A stretch of 35,245 nt of DNA from Candidatus Hatepunaea meridiana. GTDB taxonomy: Bacteria; Electryoneota; AABM5-125-24; Hatepunaeales; Hatepunaeaceae. The notes beneath the pieces are model-generated. The model did no database searches. It saw only the letters and a program-made list of their open reading frames with translations, and had not been told where the DNA came from. Position numbers and translations under genes: made by a program. The stretch lies in contig JAVCDD010000354.1 of NCBI GenBank assembly GCA_030765125.1, forward strand, positions 1 to 35,245, written 5' to 3'. The first letter of the stretch is position 1, and the number at the start of each line of letters is the position of its first letter. This document shows positions 1-12,200 of the stretch, piece after piece.

Positions 1-16
1 TGTACTTTTTCATTGT

Positions 17-62
17 TTTCCTCAAGGTTTGGGTGAACATGATATTGGGTACCTTGAGGAAA
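17..62. repeat. Inverted repeat, 12-bp arms
   Basis: TTTCCTCAAGGT (17-28) is matched perfectly by ACCTTGAGGAAA (51-62) with a 22-nt loop. No coding region is visible here. It may be a terminator or repeat belonging to a gene outside the window, but there is no clear run of T on either side, so its role is open. Confidence 0.5.
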
Positions 63-147
63 TATAATATATTATACGGCAAAAAGCAACACAATTACCC
101 AACTATATTAACTTGACGTGACACTAGTTTCAAACTCAGCTTGTTAT

Positions 148-183
148 GAAAAACGGGCAGCCAGAATTGGTTGCCCGTTTTTC
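148..183 (-). terminator. Rho-independent terminator of the giant gene
   Basis: GAAAAACGGGCA (148-159) pairs with TGCCCGTTTTTC (172-183). The stem extends inward by CAGCCA/TGGTTG with one G-U pair and closes on a GAAT loop. On the minus strand the GC-rich stem ends in a run of T, 26 bp after the TAG stop (209-211) of the giant gene. The A and T tracts on both sides would let it work in either direction. Confidence 0.85.
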
Positions 184-208
184 TCTTTTATTAGAGATGC
201 CAATGCTG

Positions 209-3200
209 CTACCTCAACAACACCACTCTACTAACCTTACTTCCCAACCCCGCATCCAAATAAACAAGATACACCCCTGCTGAGGCTTTTACATTGCTGA
301 GGTTGTGTCCATTCCAGGATGTTATGTGGCGTCCTGCGTGCAGGTTATCGTCAACGAGAACACGGACTAACCTGCCTGCCTGGTCGTGGACGGTTACCCT
401 GACTTCGGTTGGCTCAGGGAGATCGTAATAGATACTCATTACTGCGTTGAATGGATTGGGGTAGCCGTTGCCGAGAGATAACTCAGTGGGGATGACAGGC
501 GGTTCGAGATCGCGACGGTGGATTGCGGCGACTGTAATCGAGTGCGGTTCGTTGCAGCGAATTGAATCGGTGCCATCATACGCCCAGACCCACCATTCGA
601 CATCGGTCGGCAAGATTGGATCAAGCACAAAATCGGTGCGTGGTATCCCATGTATCGTATCTGCAATATCCGTGTACCGGTAAGTTGTGTCACCAAAGGA
701 TAGAACCAGACTGTAGGTTACATTCGAGCCCTCCACTATATCCACCGATTCCTGCCAATTAAATTGAACGGACGGGAAGCTGGTTACGAACATACTGTCT
801 ACCGGCAAGGTTAAATCGAAGGCAGTCGGTAGATCATTTACTGAGCTTGCCGATACGATGAAAGTGTCGATAACCGTGTCATAACCATCGTTGGCATAAA
901 CTATTACATCAGTTACTCCATTCCAGTTCGGTTCCGGTCGGACTAACAATTGTTGTAAAGTGTCCAGACTGACGAATACACCGTAACCCGGCAGGAAGGA
1001 GTAATTTATATCTTCATCATCCGGATCGCTGAAGTAATCGGTCAGGTTGCCGACGATTCGTTCCGGATCATCCTCGACAAAGGCTTGGTCAGGCAGAGGT
1101 TGTGCAAGAACGATTTGCCTGTTCATATTACCGATGAAAAAGTTTATTGTCAACCAATCGAAAACTTCGGCGGCTCGATCTGAAACGCGGAAGACGGCGT
1201 AGTATTCACCTGAATCCTGGTAATCCGTTTGCCAGATAAAGGTGCCTGTGCCATCTCCGTTATCAGTGAAATAAGCTCCGGCTTCTCTTACACCATCATC
1301 CTCGATAAGCTTTAATGTTAATTGGTCGGCATCAAGATCAATGTCCATATCAGCATCCCCTGCAGTCAGGAATAATTCGATCAGTTCAAGCTCGGGGCTC
1401 TCGACCGTGTCGCTAATATCATCCCATCTTGGAGGATCGTTGACGGGGTTGACAGTCATTGTGAAGATATCATTGGCGAAATCGTCGCGGCGAGGGATGT
1501 TGTGATGTTGTGATGTTGTGATGCTGTGATGTTGTAATTGGGCGTCTCTGCGTAGATCAGAGAAGCTTGCCGAACCAGCGTTGCTACCTTTATCTATCGA
1601 GCGTAGATGTCTGACTGGGCCGACTTCGTGATGTTGTGATGTTGTGATGTTGTGATGTTGTAATTGGGCAGAGTATCCCGAAGTTTTGGGACTGCCTGCG
1701 GATTCACACGCGCGGAGGCGTCTGCTACTGGAATTAGAGATTGCTGTTGCAGCATCATTTTGACCATCGCTGGCGGAGATGGTGATATCTATGTCTGTAC
1801 CGAAGAAATTCTCTGGTGTGACCATTGTCAGTTCGTTGTCAGCGTTGACATCCCAGACAATCTGAATGTCGGATGTTAGATCAAAGGTTAATGGATCACC
1901 GTCAACATCAATAAATATATCGTCAAGATCGGCAATGACCCACGGACCGGAATCCTCATCGAAAATCCGATCACCGATTGGGTTCAGAACCGTCGGGGGA
2001 TCGTTGACCGGCAGGATGTTGACGTAGAAGGTGTCGCGGTTCACTAATCCAAATTCATCCTCGGTATCATCCTCGGCATAAACGATGACCTCTATGTCGG
2101 AATCATAGTAGTTCTCGGGCGCTATGATTGTCAGGTTGTCATTCGTTATTTGAGCTACAAGCCTACCGGATGGGATTGCTTCCACTGAGAAGTCGTCACC
2201 ATCCACTTCGTTGAAGGTCTCAGTCAGATCAGCTATGAACCAGGGACCGGAGTCTTCATCAACTTCCAGGTCATCAATTGGGTTTATGAGCTTGGGCGGG
2301 TCGTTGACCGGCGTAACGGAGACCGTTATCTCGATGGGGACGTACTCGTCGCGGCGGGGGATGTTGTGTCGTTGTGTCGTAGTATCGAAGTATCGAGGTG
2401 TCGTGGTGTCGTGGTGTTGTAATTGGGTAGCGTATTCCGAAGTTTCGGGATGTTCTACCTCGCCAAATCTGACAGGACCGGCGGCTTCTTCTACGCCGTC
2501 ATCCGCTATCAGGATGAAGGATTCCTGACCGTACCAATCCGGGTCGGGGTTGATGCTGAGGATGTTGTCGAAATCAATTTCTACGCCGAGGTGTTCGCCT
2601 TCCTCTGTCCAGTATTGAATTCTTTCATCTTCAATGTCGTAGAATACGGTGTCCAAATTGGCAATGACGAAATTTGTGGAATCTTCGGGCATTAAGATTA
2701 CGAGCGGCAGTTGACCTCGCTGCTCTGGTGGATCGTTGATGGATTCTATCCATACATAGAAACCCTCCATCAATCGTGAACCATTCAGATCATCCGCCCA
2801 AATTTGTACGGATACACCTCTGTGGTAATTGGGGATTGGTTCAACAGTTACAATGTTAGTGATCGGATCAAGTTCTATTATTACTCCTTCGGGTTGAATC
2901 GTTATGGTATAGTTCAATCTATCATTGTCCGCGTCATAGAATACTGTGTCAAGATCAGCAATCTCAAACATATCGGAGTCTTCCTCGATGAAGGCGTCGT
3001 CTATCGAGGCAATTCGCTCAACCGGGCTATTTACGGCGTTTACAATAAGATCAAAAGTTGTACGGTCGCTTGCGCCGTCCTGGTCTTGAACCAATAGCTC
3101 TATCTCATTTGAACCGCACATATCGCGCGTAGTGCGGAAGACCATCCGACCGCCAGGGGTGATGTCGAACAGGTCGCTGTTATCGCTGAAGATCAGTTCA

Positions 3201-6200
3201 TCGCCCGGATCAATGTCGGTTGCGGTTGCCATCGTTTCGATCCATCCGCCCTGGTCGATTTCCATATCTTCCATTTCGTTAAACCGGGGGGCATCGTTAA
3301 CAGGTATGACGTTTATCATCATTATATCCGAAGCGAACTGTTCATCCGGATCAGTAACCGATACTTCAACCGTAAGTCGTCCAAACCAATTGTCATTGAC
3401 TCCGAGGCGGAGGACACCGTCCTCATCGATCACCAGCTCAGCGTTATCGGCACCCTCCAGCAGTTCGGCTGTTACATCTAGTTCTTGTCGGATGTGATCA
3501 ATATCGCTGATATATTGATGCAGATTTATGACCAACTCCTCGTCCTCGTTGAAGGATGTATCCGGCAGCATTACTATCGGTGCAGCGCCGAGGCGGGTTA
3601 CGAACTCCCAACGGATTCTACCCCGGTTTGGTGTGACTGCCATATCCTGAGCGTTTGCTACTACTTCAATCGTCTCGTTGTTGGAGAATTCCATATTTCG
3701 AACATCAGCAGCAAGCCAATAACCGGAGTCGGTTTGGAAGATAAAAAACTCAACGGCTTGATCTCGAAGTGTCATCGAGTAGCCATCAGGATCTATACCT
3801 GCTTCCGGATCGTTTACGAGTACGGCAACCCCTTCCAGATCGTCAATAGGTATAATTCCACCGTTTATAGGTGATGAATAACTGAACGATGGTGGCGTTG
3901 TATCCAGCAGCAAAATTTGCGGTTCAGCATTATCGCTTTCAACCTCGTTTGGGCTGACGGCAATGACGGTAACTGAGGATGCTTGCGGCAGTTCGGCTGC
4001 GTTATAATTGAAGGTGAATGCTCCGTTCTGATCTGGGGAAACTATCCCGACGTATCGATCATTAAGGGACACTACAACCTCGTTCTCTGCCTCAGTCGTT
4101 CCGGTCAGTGATACACGGTTAACACTTGTGTATCGAGCGAGATCGAATTCCGGTGGATCAACGGGAGGTAGGAAGATGTTGAATGTGTAGTCTTCCTGGA
4201 GTTGATTTCCTGCACGGTCCGATACAGTGAGCCGGGCAAGATGTTCACCAGCTTCCAGGTCATCTCTGACCATAGAAACAAAGACACCGTTTTGTGGGTT
4301 AAGTACAAATACAACGTCTTCATCGTCAACGGTAAAGGTTACATCGTTCCTGATTATTCCTGAACCCTGATCGCGAATTACAGCGTCGAAACGAGGTGTT
4401 ACATTAGAAATGTTCGGACCGCGTTCGGTGTCCAGTCCGACTATTTCGGGTTCAGTCAGGTCAAGGAAAATTTCAATGGCGTTGCTGAATTCGGATTCGT
4501 TGCCGCCGGCATCGAGAATGGTTGCTGATATTGTATTGTCACCCTCGACGAGCGAAACGGGACATTCAAAATCAGAGTTGTATTCGACCGGAACTTCCTG
4601 GACAAGTTCTTCATTACGGTAGATTCTTACCGTAACGGCATCGCGGTTTTCCCAGTCGCCATAGTTGGGTTCATCATCTCCGATGGAACCGTTTAGTGTT
4701 ATTTCGATCTCATTAGCATATCGGGATTCCGGAGCCTCAAGCGATGGCGTTTCAGGGGCATCCGGATCGTAGAAGAATTCCCACTGGGCGCTGCCTTCGT
4801 GATCTTCCTGATCAGAACCGAAAACTTCGATGCGGTTGATGCCGGAACCTAGAGCGTTCATTTCAGCAGGCGCCAAATCGGGTCCACCATTATGACGGAA
4901 CATTGGAGCAGATACGCGACCTGACGGTATATGAAAGACAAAGTCATCTGCGTTGTATTCGGTTACTTCGTCGTCATCATCGTCATCGGGATCGTTGAGC
5001 GTGGTTACCACCATCCTGATTGTTTCCCAATCCACACCGGCGTCGTAATCGCTAATGACAAAGGAAACCGTATCTGCGGGAAGCCTTACCAATAATTGAT
5101 CGTAGTCGCCTATACCATCGCCGGTAACGCTTTCCGGCAGTGGGAACAGATTGGAGAATTCTGGGGCGTTATCATCCTCGACGTTTCCAATAAAGAAGCT
5201 GCCGGTTATGCGGGTGCGGTTGAGGGCATTATCGAAGACGTCAATGTATATCTCGTGACTGCCGTTTTCCAAAGGTTGATTGTCACTGAAGCTATAATAC
5301 ACAGATTGTTCGATCTCATCCCATTCATATTCGAGTTCTTCCTCGTCCACTTCAAGAGTGATGCGATTGCCTACAATACCGCTTGATGGAACCGGGTCGA
5401 AGATGGGAATGAGCAGTTCCGGACGGCTGTTGGCAATTGTATCTGTAACCTCGTCAAAGAATGGGTGTGCTATCTCCGGCGGCTGTCCATCTATTATAAC
5501 CAGAACATCTAACGAGTCATCCGCAGCATTGCCAAGCATATCAACTACGGCAAGAGTGATGTGGTGCTCGCCTTCGCGTAGATCGTTCTGAACGTTGTGG
5601 CTCAATATACCGGTTACAACGCTGTAATCTTCCACCTGGACACCGTCAATCGCCAGATAGATGCCGTTTTCTTCATCGATACCGACACCCTCGTCGCTGA
5701 TTGTGGCGCGGATGCGTGGCGTAGGATCATTAATATAGCTAACGGGGAAAATGATCTCGAACTCTGGGGGATCATTGTCGAGGAAAACCTCAATATGCGC
5801 AGCGGTGGCTCTATCGTTGTGACAACGCATCAAGAAGCTGTTTAATCCATCGTCAAGCTCCACCTCCTCAAATGTGAATCTGCCCCGGTAATCAGAGTCC
5901 TCTTGCGACAACAGTTCGTCATCACGATACAGGTTAACGACGCGGAATGGTTCGGTTGTGCCGGACAGATTTATATTATCATAGATTGTGTATTGCGGGA
6001 TTTCGTTTGGTTCGATCTCATCTGAAACAGTGTTGATTTCAAATACGATGTTTGAAAACGCTCGATTACCGGCTCTGTCGTGGGCTCGGATGGAATAGCT
6101 GTGCGAACCTTCGTCCAACGTACTTGGCGGAACCCATATAAAAGCGCCGGTGTTCTCATTGAAGGTGAAATTGCGATAGTATTCATCGTCAAACATCAAT

Positions 6201-9200
6201 TCGATCAAATCCAAGCCGCTGCCTTCGTCTGAAATATTTGCGCGCACAGCCGGACGGTTAATTGTCAAGACCTCTTCGTTAGCCGGATCGAGACCGGCAA
6301 TAACTGGCGGTTCATCATCATCGGGCAGGGCGGTGAAGACAACTGTCTGTGCATCCCAACCATTGCTCTGGTCGGTAACCCGGAAGAGGACGTCGGGGAA
6401 TACGCCGTGCTCTTCAGGTTCCCAGGTTACGTTCCATCTATCGTCATCGAGATCTTCAAAGCTAAATCCAGAGGGAGCGTTGCTTACGGCAAGCTCCAGA
6501 TTGTTAATATCTTCTTCATCGGGATCATTGGCGGTGACGATGAATTCAACAGTTTCACCGACTGAGATTTCCTGATTATCAATTTGTTCAATTACAGGCA
6601 TCCGATTGACGTTGAGGACATACAAGTCGATACTTAGAATAGTTTCGTTCTCGTTGTCAGCAGCTATGAAGACCAGATTGTAATGACCAGTCGCATTGTA
6701 GTCCGGTTGCCAAGTAAAGAGACCATCTCCATCTCCACCATCATTTAATTCAGCTCCATCAGGCAAATCACGTGCAGATAGCTGGATGTCGTCTTCATCA
6801 GGATCGCTGGCAGTCAGAATAATCTCGGCGTCAGCGCCTTCATAAATTCTGACAATGTGCGGTGGATCACCGATTTCTCTGCCGTTGATAGTTTCCCAGA
6901 TCGGCGCTTGGTTTACGTTGTGAACCGTGATATTGATCTCGGTATCTTCGTGCATCGGTGGTTGACCGAAGTCAGTAGCGCGAATTGCAATCAGGTAATC
7001 ATCTGCTTGATCGTAATCGGGCGTCCAGCGCAGGATAGAGCCGGATATTCGTGCGCCGGGAGGAAGATTGTTGGATGAGAATACGATCGGATCGTTGTCT
7101 GGGTCGTTTGCTTCCATTTCTAACAGTAACCGTTCACCTTCATTTATTTCGATGTTCTCTATCACGCCAATTACAGGAGGACGGTTGGTGTTCTCTACGC
7201 GAATATCAACCTCTAACAGCGTCTGTACTATGCCGTCGTAGGCTCTGAAGAGGGCAGTGTAGCGACCTTGCTGGTTATATGCCGGAGTCCAACTGAACAG
7301 GGCTCGTCCGTTTCCAAGGTCATTAAAGAACGTTCCTTGTGGCAGGTTCATACCGATGAGCGAAAGACTTATAGGATCATCATCACCGTCCGTTGCGATC
7401 AGGAATTGTGTGAATTCTTCACCCTCGCGTAACGATATGTCGTCAATTGGTGTGAAAGTCGGTGCGCTGTTATCACGGATAGCGGTGAGTCTCAATCTAC
7501 TCTCGCCATTTTCTTCCCAGCGGTTCGGACCTTCTTCCCATTCCGCCCGTGCAGGATATTCTTGATCGGTTTCGACGTCCCATAAACGGAAGTAGATGTA
7601 TTCACGTGGGAGGAAACCTTCGATAAAATCGCGTGTTTCCGGGTTGTCACCATAAGCGAAGAATTCGGAGCGCGGCATATCGAATGTGTATCCACCGCTA
7701 CCAGCAACATCTCCACGTGGTGTAATCGCTGCAATCTCGCTTCCTTCAAACATCCCTTCTCCAAAGAAGTCAACTGCTTCTATGGTTATTTGGTGACCCA
7801 AATCGGTGACTATCGGATGGAAATGACGGTCGAGCGTGGTTAATACTACCGCGGAGTATTCATCAGACGCCCATTCTTCAGGACCGACGCGGTAATTTAT
7901 ATTCGGGTAGATCACTTCCTGTGCGCTGCTGTCATAATATGCGAATATGAAAGGTTCATCCTGTACAAATCCGTTGATACCTCTATCATCGGGTATGTCC
8001 CCCCATGCATAAATTTCATAAGGCGGGTTTCCTGTTATGAATACCGCTCCTGCACATGAAGTGTCTTGCGTGAATATACCGATTTCATCATTGGCTTGGA
8101 GGGGATTATTCTCCAGATAGGCTTGAAGTACGCCGATACGGTGATATTCTTCCGTTATTTCATAGCGGAAATGACCCATCCGGATACCTTCACCAGTCAG
8201 GTCAACGGTTTCCAGGTCAACGAAATCAGCACGAGCGTGCAGGACGGCAGAATAATGTTCGGGTCGGTCAGGTTGGAATGTAACTTCTACGTCAACAATG
8301 TCGTCGGGGTAAACATCCCTCGGGCTGTTGTCTACGATGAAACCATTACCGTCTATAAGGAAGGATAACCTGTCAATGACAACTGTCCCGGTATTTCTGA
8401 ATCTGATGCTTTGCGATGTACTGTCGTTGACAGCACACGGACCGAAATCAACCGGATCGTTCAAGGCGGTTAGTTCGGGACCGATGGAAAGTTCTATCAG
8501 TGAGAATCCACCCGGACGCCAGCGCTCATCACCAGCAGCAAAGTTCATATTAAGCTCATTTTCATTACCCGCTTCGTAGTCCCAGTAAACGAATGCAAAG
8601 GGCTCATTAGTCGTGAAGCCTTCGACCTCATCGGTGTTCAAGTTATCGCCCCACGCTAAAATGGTAATGGGCATCTCGAAATCCTCACCGAATCTGAACG
8701 CTCCGGCTGGTACGCCTTCAGGCGTAAGAACGCCGATTTCATCGAGTACGTTAGGTTCGTCCCGCCCGAAGACGTCGCCAAAGTGTTCCAGGCTGGTGAT
8801 GCGCAACTCGTGCGACCTGCCTGGGGTTTGATAGATGAAGTGGTTGGATAGAACGTCAATTACTATCTCAAGCGGAACGTCTACATTACCGTCGGTAACC
8901 AGGAATTGAACAGTGTATTCACCGAATTCAAAACGATTGGCGTTTAGTGTAAATTGTACATTGCCGCCATCAACCGACAGGTCGGTATCAGGGTTACCGG
9001 GGTGTTCACCAATGTATTCCCAAGTGACGATGATATCATCACCATCAGGGTCTTCAACTGACAGCAAGACAGTGACGTCCTGATCGATGTATCCGGTAAT
9101 CCTTTGATCTTCCGGATAATCCGTCCAAACAGGCGCTCGATTTTGATTGGTAATAGTTATTAAAACACCAATATCGGTCGTGAATTCTGCATCCGAAGCG

Positions 9201-12200
9201 CTGAATGTGACTCCATATTCACCGGCATCGTTTATATCGGTTTGCCAGATTACAGTTCCGTTTCCATCGCCATTGTCGGTAAAACCGACTTCCTGTGGCA
9301 GGTCATCGGAACTCATTTCCAAAGTTAATTCATCACCGTCTGGATCGGTTGCAGAGACTGTAAATTCGATCAGTTCACCCTCATCACATCCTAAATCATC
9401 GGGCATATCATCCCACACAGGCGCTCGATTAAAGTTGTTAACTATGATGCGGACTTCCTCATCAACGTTGAACCAGCCATCGGAGAGGACGAAGTGCGGA
9501 GTGTAGACGCCTGCATCGTCATAACCGGTCTGCCAGATAAAAGCGCCGCGGTCGCCTTGATTGTGGAATTCGATGTCATCAGGCAGGAAGTATGAATAGT
9601 ATACAATTGTCAATTCGTCACCGTCCGGATCGCTGCCGACAACCTGGAAGGCAACCATTTGCATCTCATCAACCTCGACGACATCAGGCATAACGTCCCA
9701 TACGGGTTCTACACTTACATCACCGACGTTGATCAATACGGTAAATAGTACATCGTATACACCGTCGCTTAAAGTAAATAAGCCTGAGTACATACCGGCA
9801 TCGGCAAAAGATGTCTGCCAGGAGAATGCAGCGTTGCCGTCGTCATTATCGGTGAATTCAACCGCTTCCGGCAGGTCATCCGAACTGTATTCAATAGTCA
9901 GATCATCGCCTTGAGGATCGCGTCCGACAAGGTTGAATGCGACCAAATCTCCCTCATCAACCGGGATATTATCCGGTACATCAACCCATATAGGCGCAGT
10001 ATTTACATCAATAACCGTGATAGTAACCTCAGTAGTGACTTCAAGTTCACCATCGCTAATAGTAAACTGAGCTGTATAATCACCGGCGTCTGCATAGGAT
10101 GTCAACCAATCGAGAGTTGCTGAACCATCTTCGTGATCTGTGAATTCAACTTGACCGACAGGAATGTCGGTCTCACCTATGCTTTCCCAGGTTATGGCAA
10201 GATCGTCATAATCGGGATCGATTCCAACTACCGTTACAAATAACCGGGCAGCTTCGTTGATTTCAACGTTTTCAGGAACCTGTGTCCATACCGGTGGACG
10301 ATTGACGTCGTAAACGGTTATGAGGACATCAGACTCAATAATGAACTCACCGTCTGAGAGGACAAAGACGGGGTGATATTCACCGGCGTCTTCGTAACCT
10401 GGTGTCCAGGTGAAGCTGGCGCGCCCGTTGCTGCTGTCGAATAACACCGCATCATCAGGCATGTCGTTCGCTAACATTGAGATTGTCAGTTCGTGGTTGC
10501 CATCCGGATCATTGCCTATCATTCCGAAGCGGATTATTTCATTCTCATCAGACTCCATTTCATTGGGGATAAGATACCAGGAAGGTTCACGGTTCAGATT
10601 GTTCACTATGACCAGAACTTGAACTTCAACGTTATACCGATCGTCCGAAGCGATGAATGGTATTGTATATTCACCGGCATCGTTATAACCGGTTTCCCAG
10701 TAGAACGTACCGCGTCCGCCGCCGTGGTCGGTGAATTCGATATCATCGGGCAGGTCCTCACTGTCGATAGTAAGCGTTACGTCATCACCATCAAGATCGT
10801 CAGCGCGCACGTTAAAGGTAATAATTTCCCGTTCGACGTCTTCAACTGTATCCGGGACGTCAATCCAGATCGGAGGTTGGTTGATATCGTTTATGATTAT
10901 GTCAACATCGGCGTCAACGTCATTCTCACCATCTGAAACGGTAAAAGTGGCGGTGTACCGTCCAGCATCATCGTAGTTGGTCTGCCAGACAAAGGATGCA
11001 GAGCCATCTTCCAGATCATTAAACTGTATTACGTCCTGAGGTATTTCATCCTCACCTGTACTTGTCCAGGTGATGGTCAGGTCTTCGTCTTCGAGATCAT
11101 CAGCATAAACCATAAACTCAATCAGCGAATTCTCGTCAACTGTTATGGGATCAGGTGTGTATGCCCAATAGGGAGGAGGATTTATATCGTTTATGGTAAT
11201 ATCTATTTCAAGTACAACATTGAACTCATCATCGGACAGGGAGAAGGAGGCTGTGTAATCTCCGGCATCATCGTAAGTAGTATACCAACTAAAGACACCA
11301 CCACCATTGCCTACGTCGGTGAATTGAGCAGCTTCGGGGAAACCGTCTCTATCGAATTGAATCGTCAGGTCATCACCATCCGGATCTGAACCGGATACTA
11401 CAAAACTGATGTGCTCCGGTTCGTCAACTGTAACGGGATTTGGATATTCATCCCACACGGGAGCTCGATTTACATCGCTTACACGGAGGGCAATTTCGAG
11501 ATTCAAGTCTTCGGCGCCATCGGAAAGTACGAATATGGCTGAGTATAAACCTGCATCGTCAAAGGATGGACGCCAGGAGAAGACACCGGTTCCATTTTCA
11601 TTGTCGGTGAAATTCGCATCTTCGGGTAAGCTGCGTTCGTCGAAGGTTATAATGATGTCATCGTTATCAGGATCGGTTGCTTCCAAAGTAAATTCCAACA
11701 GCTCACCTTCATCTACACGTGCAGAATCGGGTGGATCAATCCAATCTGGAGCACGGTTTACGTTGTGGATAATAACCTCTACATCAGTATTGACGAAGAA
11801 TATTCGGTCGGTAACGATGAAGGTAGGGGTATACGTACCGGCATCATCGTAAGTTGTCTGCCAGGTGAGTGTTCCTGTGCCGTCATCGTGATCCTGGAAA
11901 CTAGCGTCGCGTGGTAAGTCGTTGCGGTTCATTGCCATGCTGATGACATCACCGTCAGGATCGTTGCCGACCATTGTGAATTGAACCACCTCACCTTCAT
12001 TCGCTTCAACCGTTTCGGGTGGGTTAACCCATTCAGGCATACGGTTTACGTTAACGACTATTATCTCGACATCGGTGTTGACATTGTATTCTTCATCGGA
12101 TGCGGTAAATCGGACGGTGTAATTGCCTGAATGGCTATATTCAGGTGTCCAAATGAATGTTACGGTATTATTCCCGTTATCAGTAAATCCCCAGCCGCCT

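Larger units (their letters stand above)
1484..1735 (-). repeat. In-frame composite repeat insert 1 in the giant gene
   Basis: About 80 residues rich in His, Gln, Arg and Ser (SSRRLR ... AQLQHH ... NIPRRD) interrupt a cadherin-like domain between its ISASDG strand and its final FTMTVNPVND strand. The surrounding protein is strongly acidic, so the composition changes abruptly. The DNA contains two arrays of an 8-bp unit, an imperfect palindrome TCCCGAAGTTTTGGGA (1676-1691) and a TCTCTG/CAGAGA hairpin near 1544. The boundaries are approximate. I read it as a mobile or expanding non-coding repeat that has stayed open in this frame. Confidence 0.75.

Noticed and set aside
1..147. Coding region before the giant gene's terminator
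   Set aside because: Short, AT-rich, with stops in all frames; only the inverted repeat is supportable.
1496..1661. CRISPR-like array
   Set aside because: The units are 8 bp with no spacers, and the arrays are inside an open reading frame.
1484..2490. Assembly error or frameshift in the giant gene at the His-rich segments
   Set aside because: The frame resumes perfectly on both sides with intact domain strands, and inserts at two independent sites share flanks. An error remains possible only for the unit count of the arrays.
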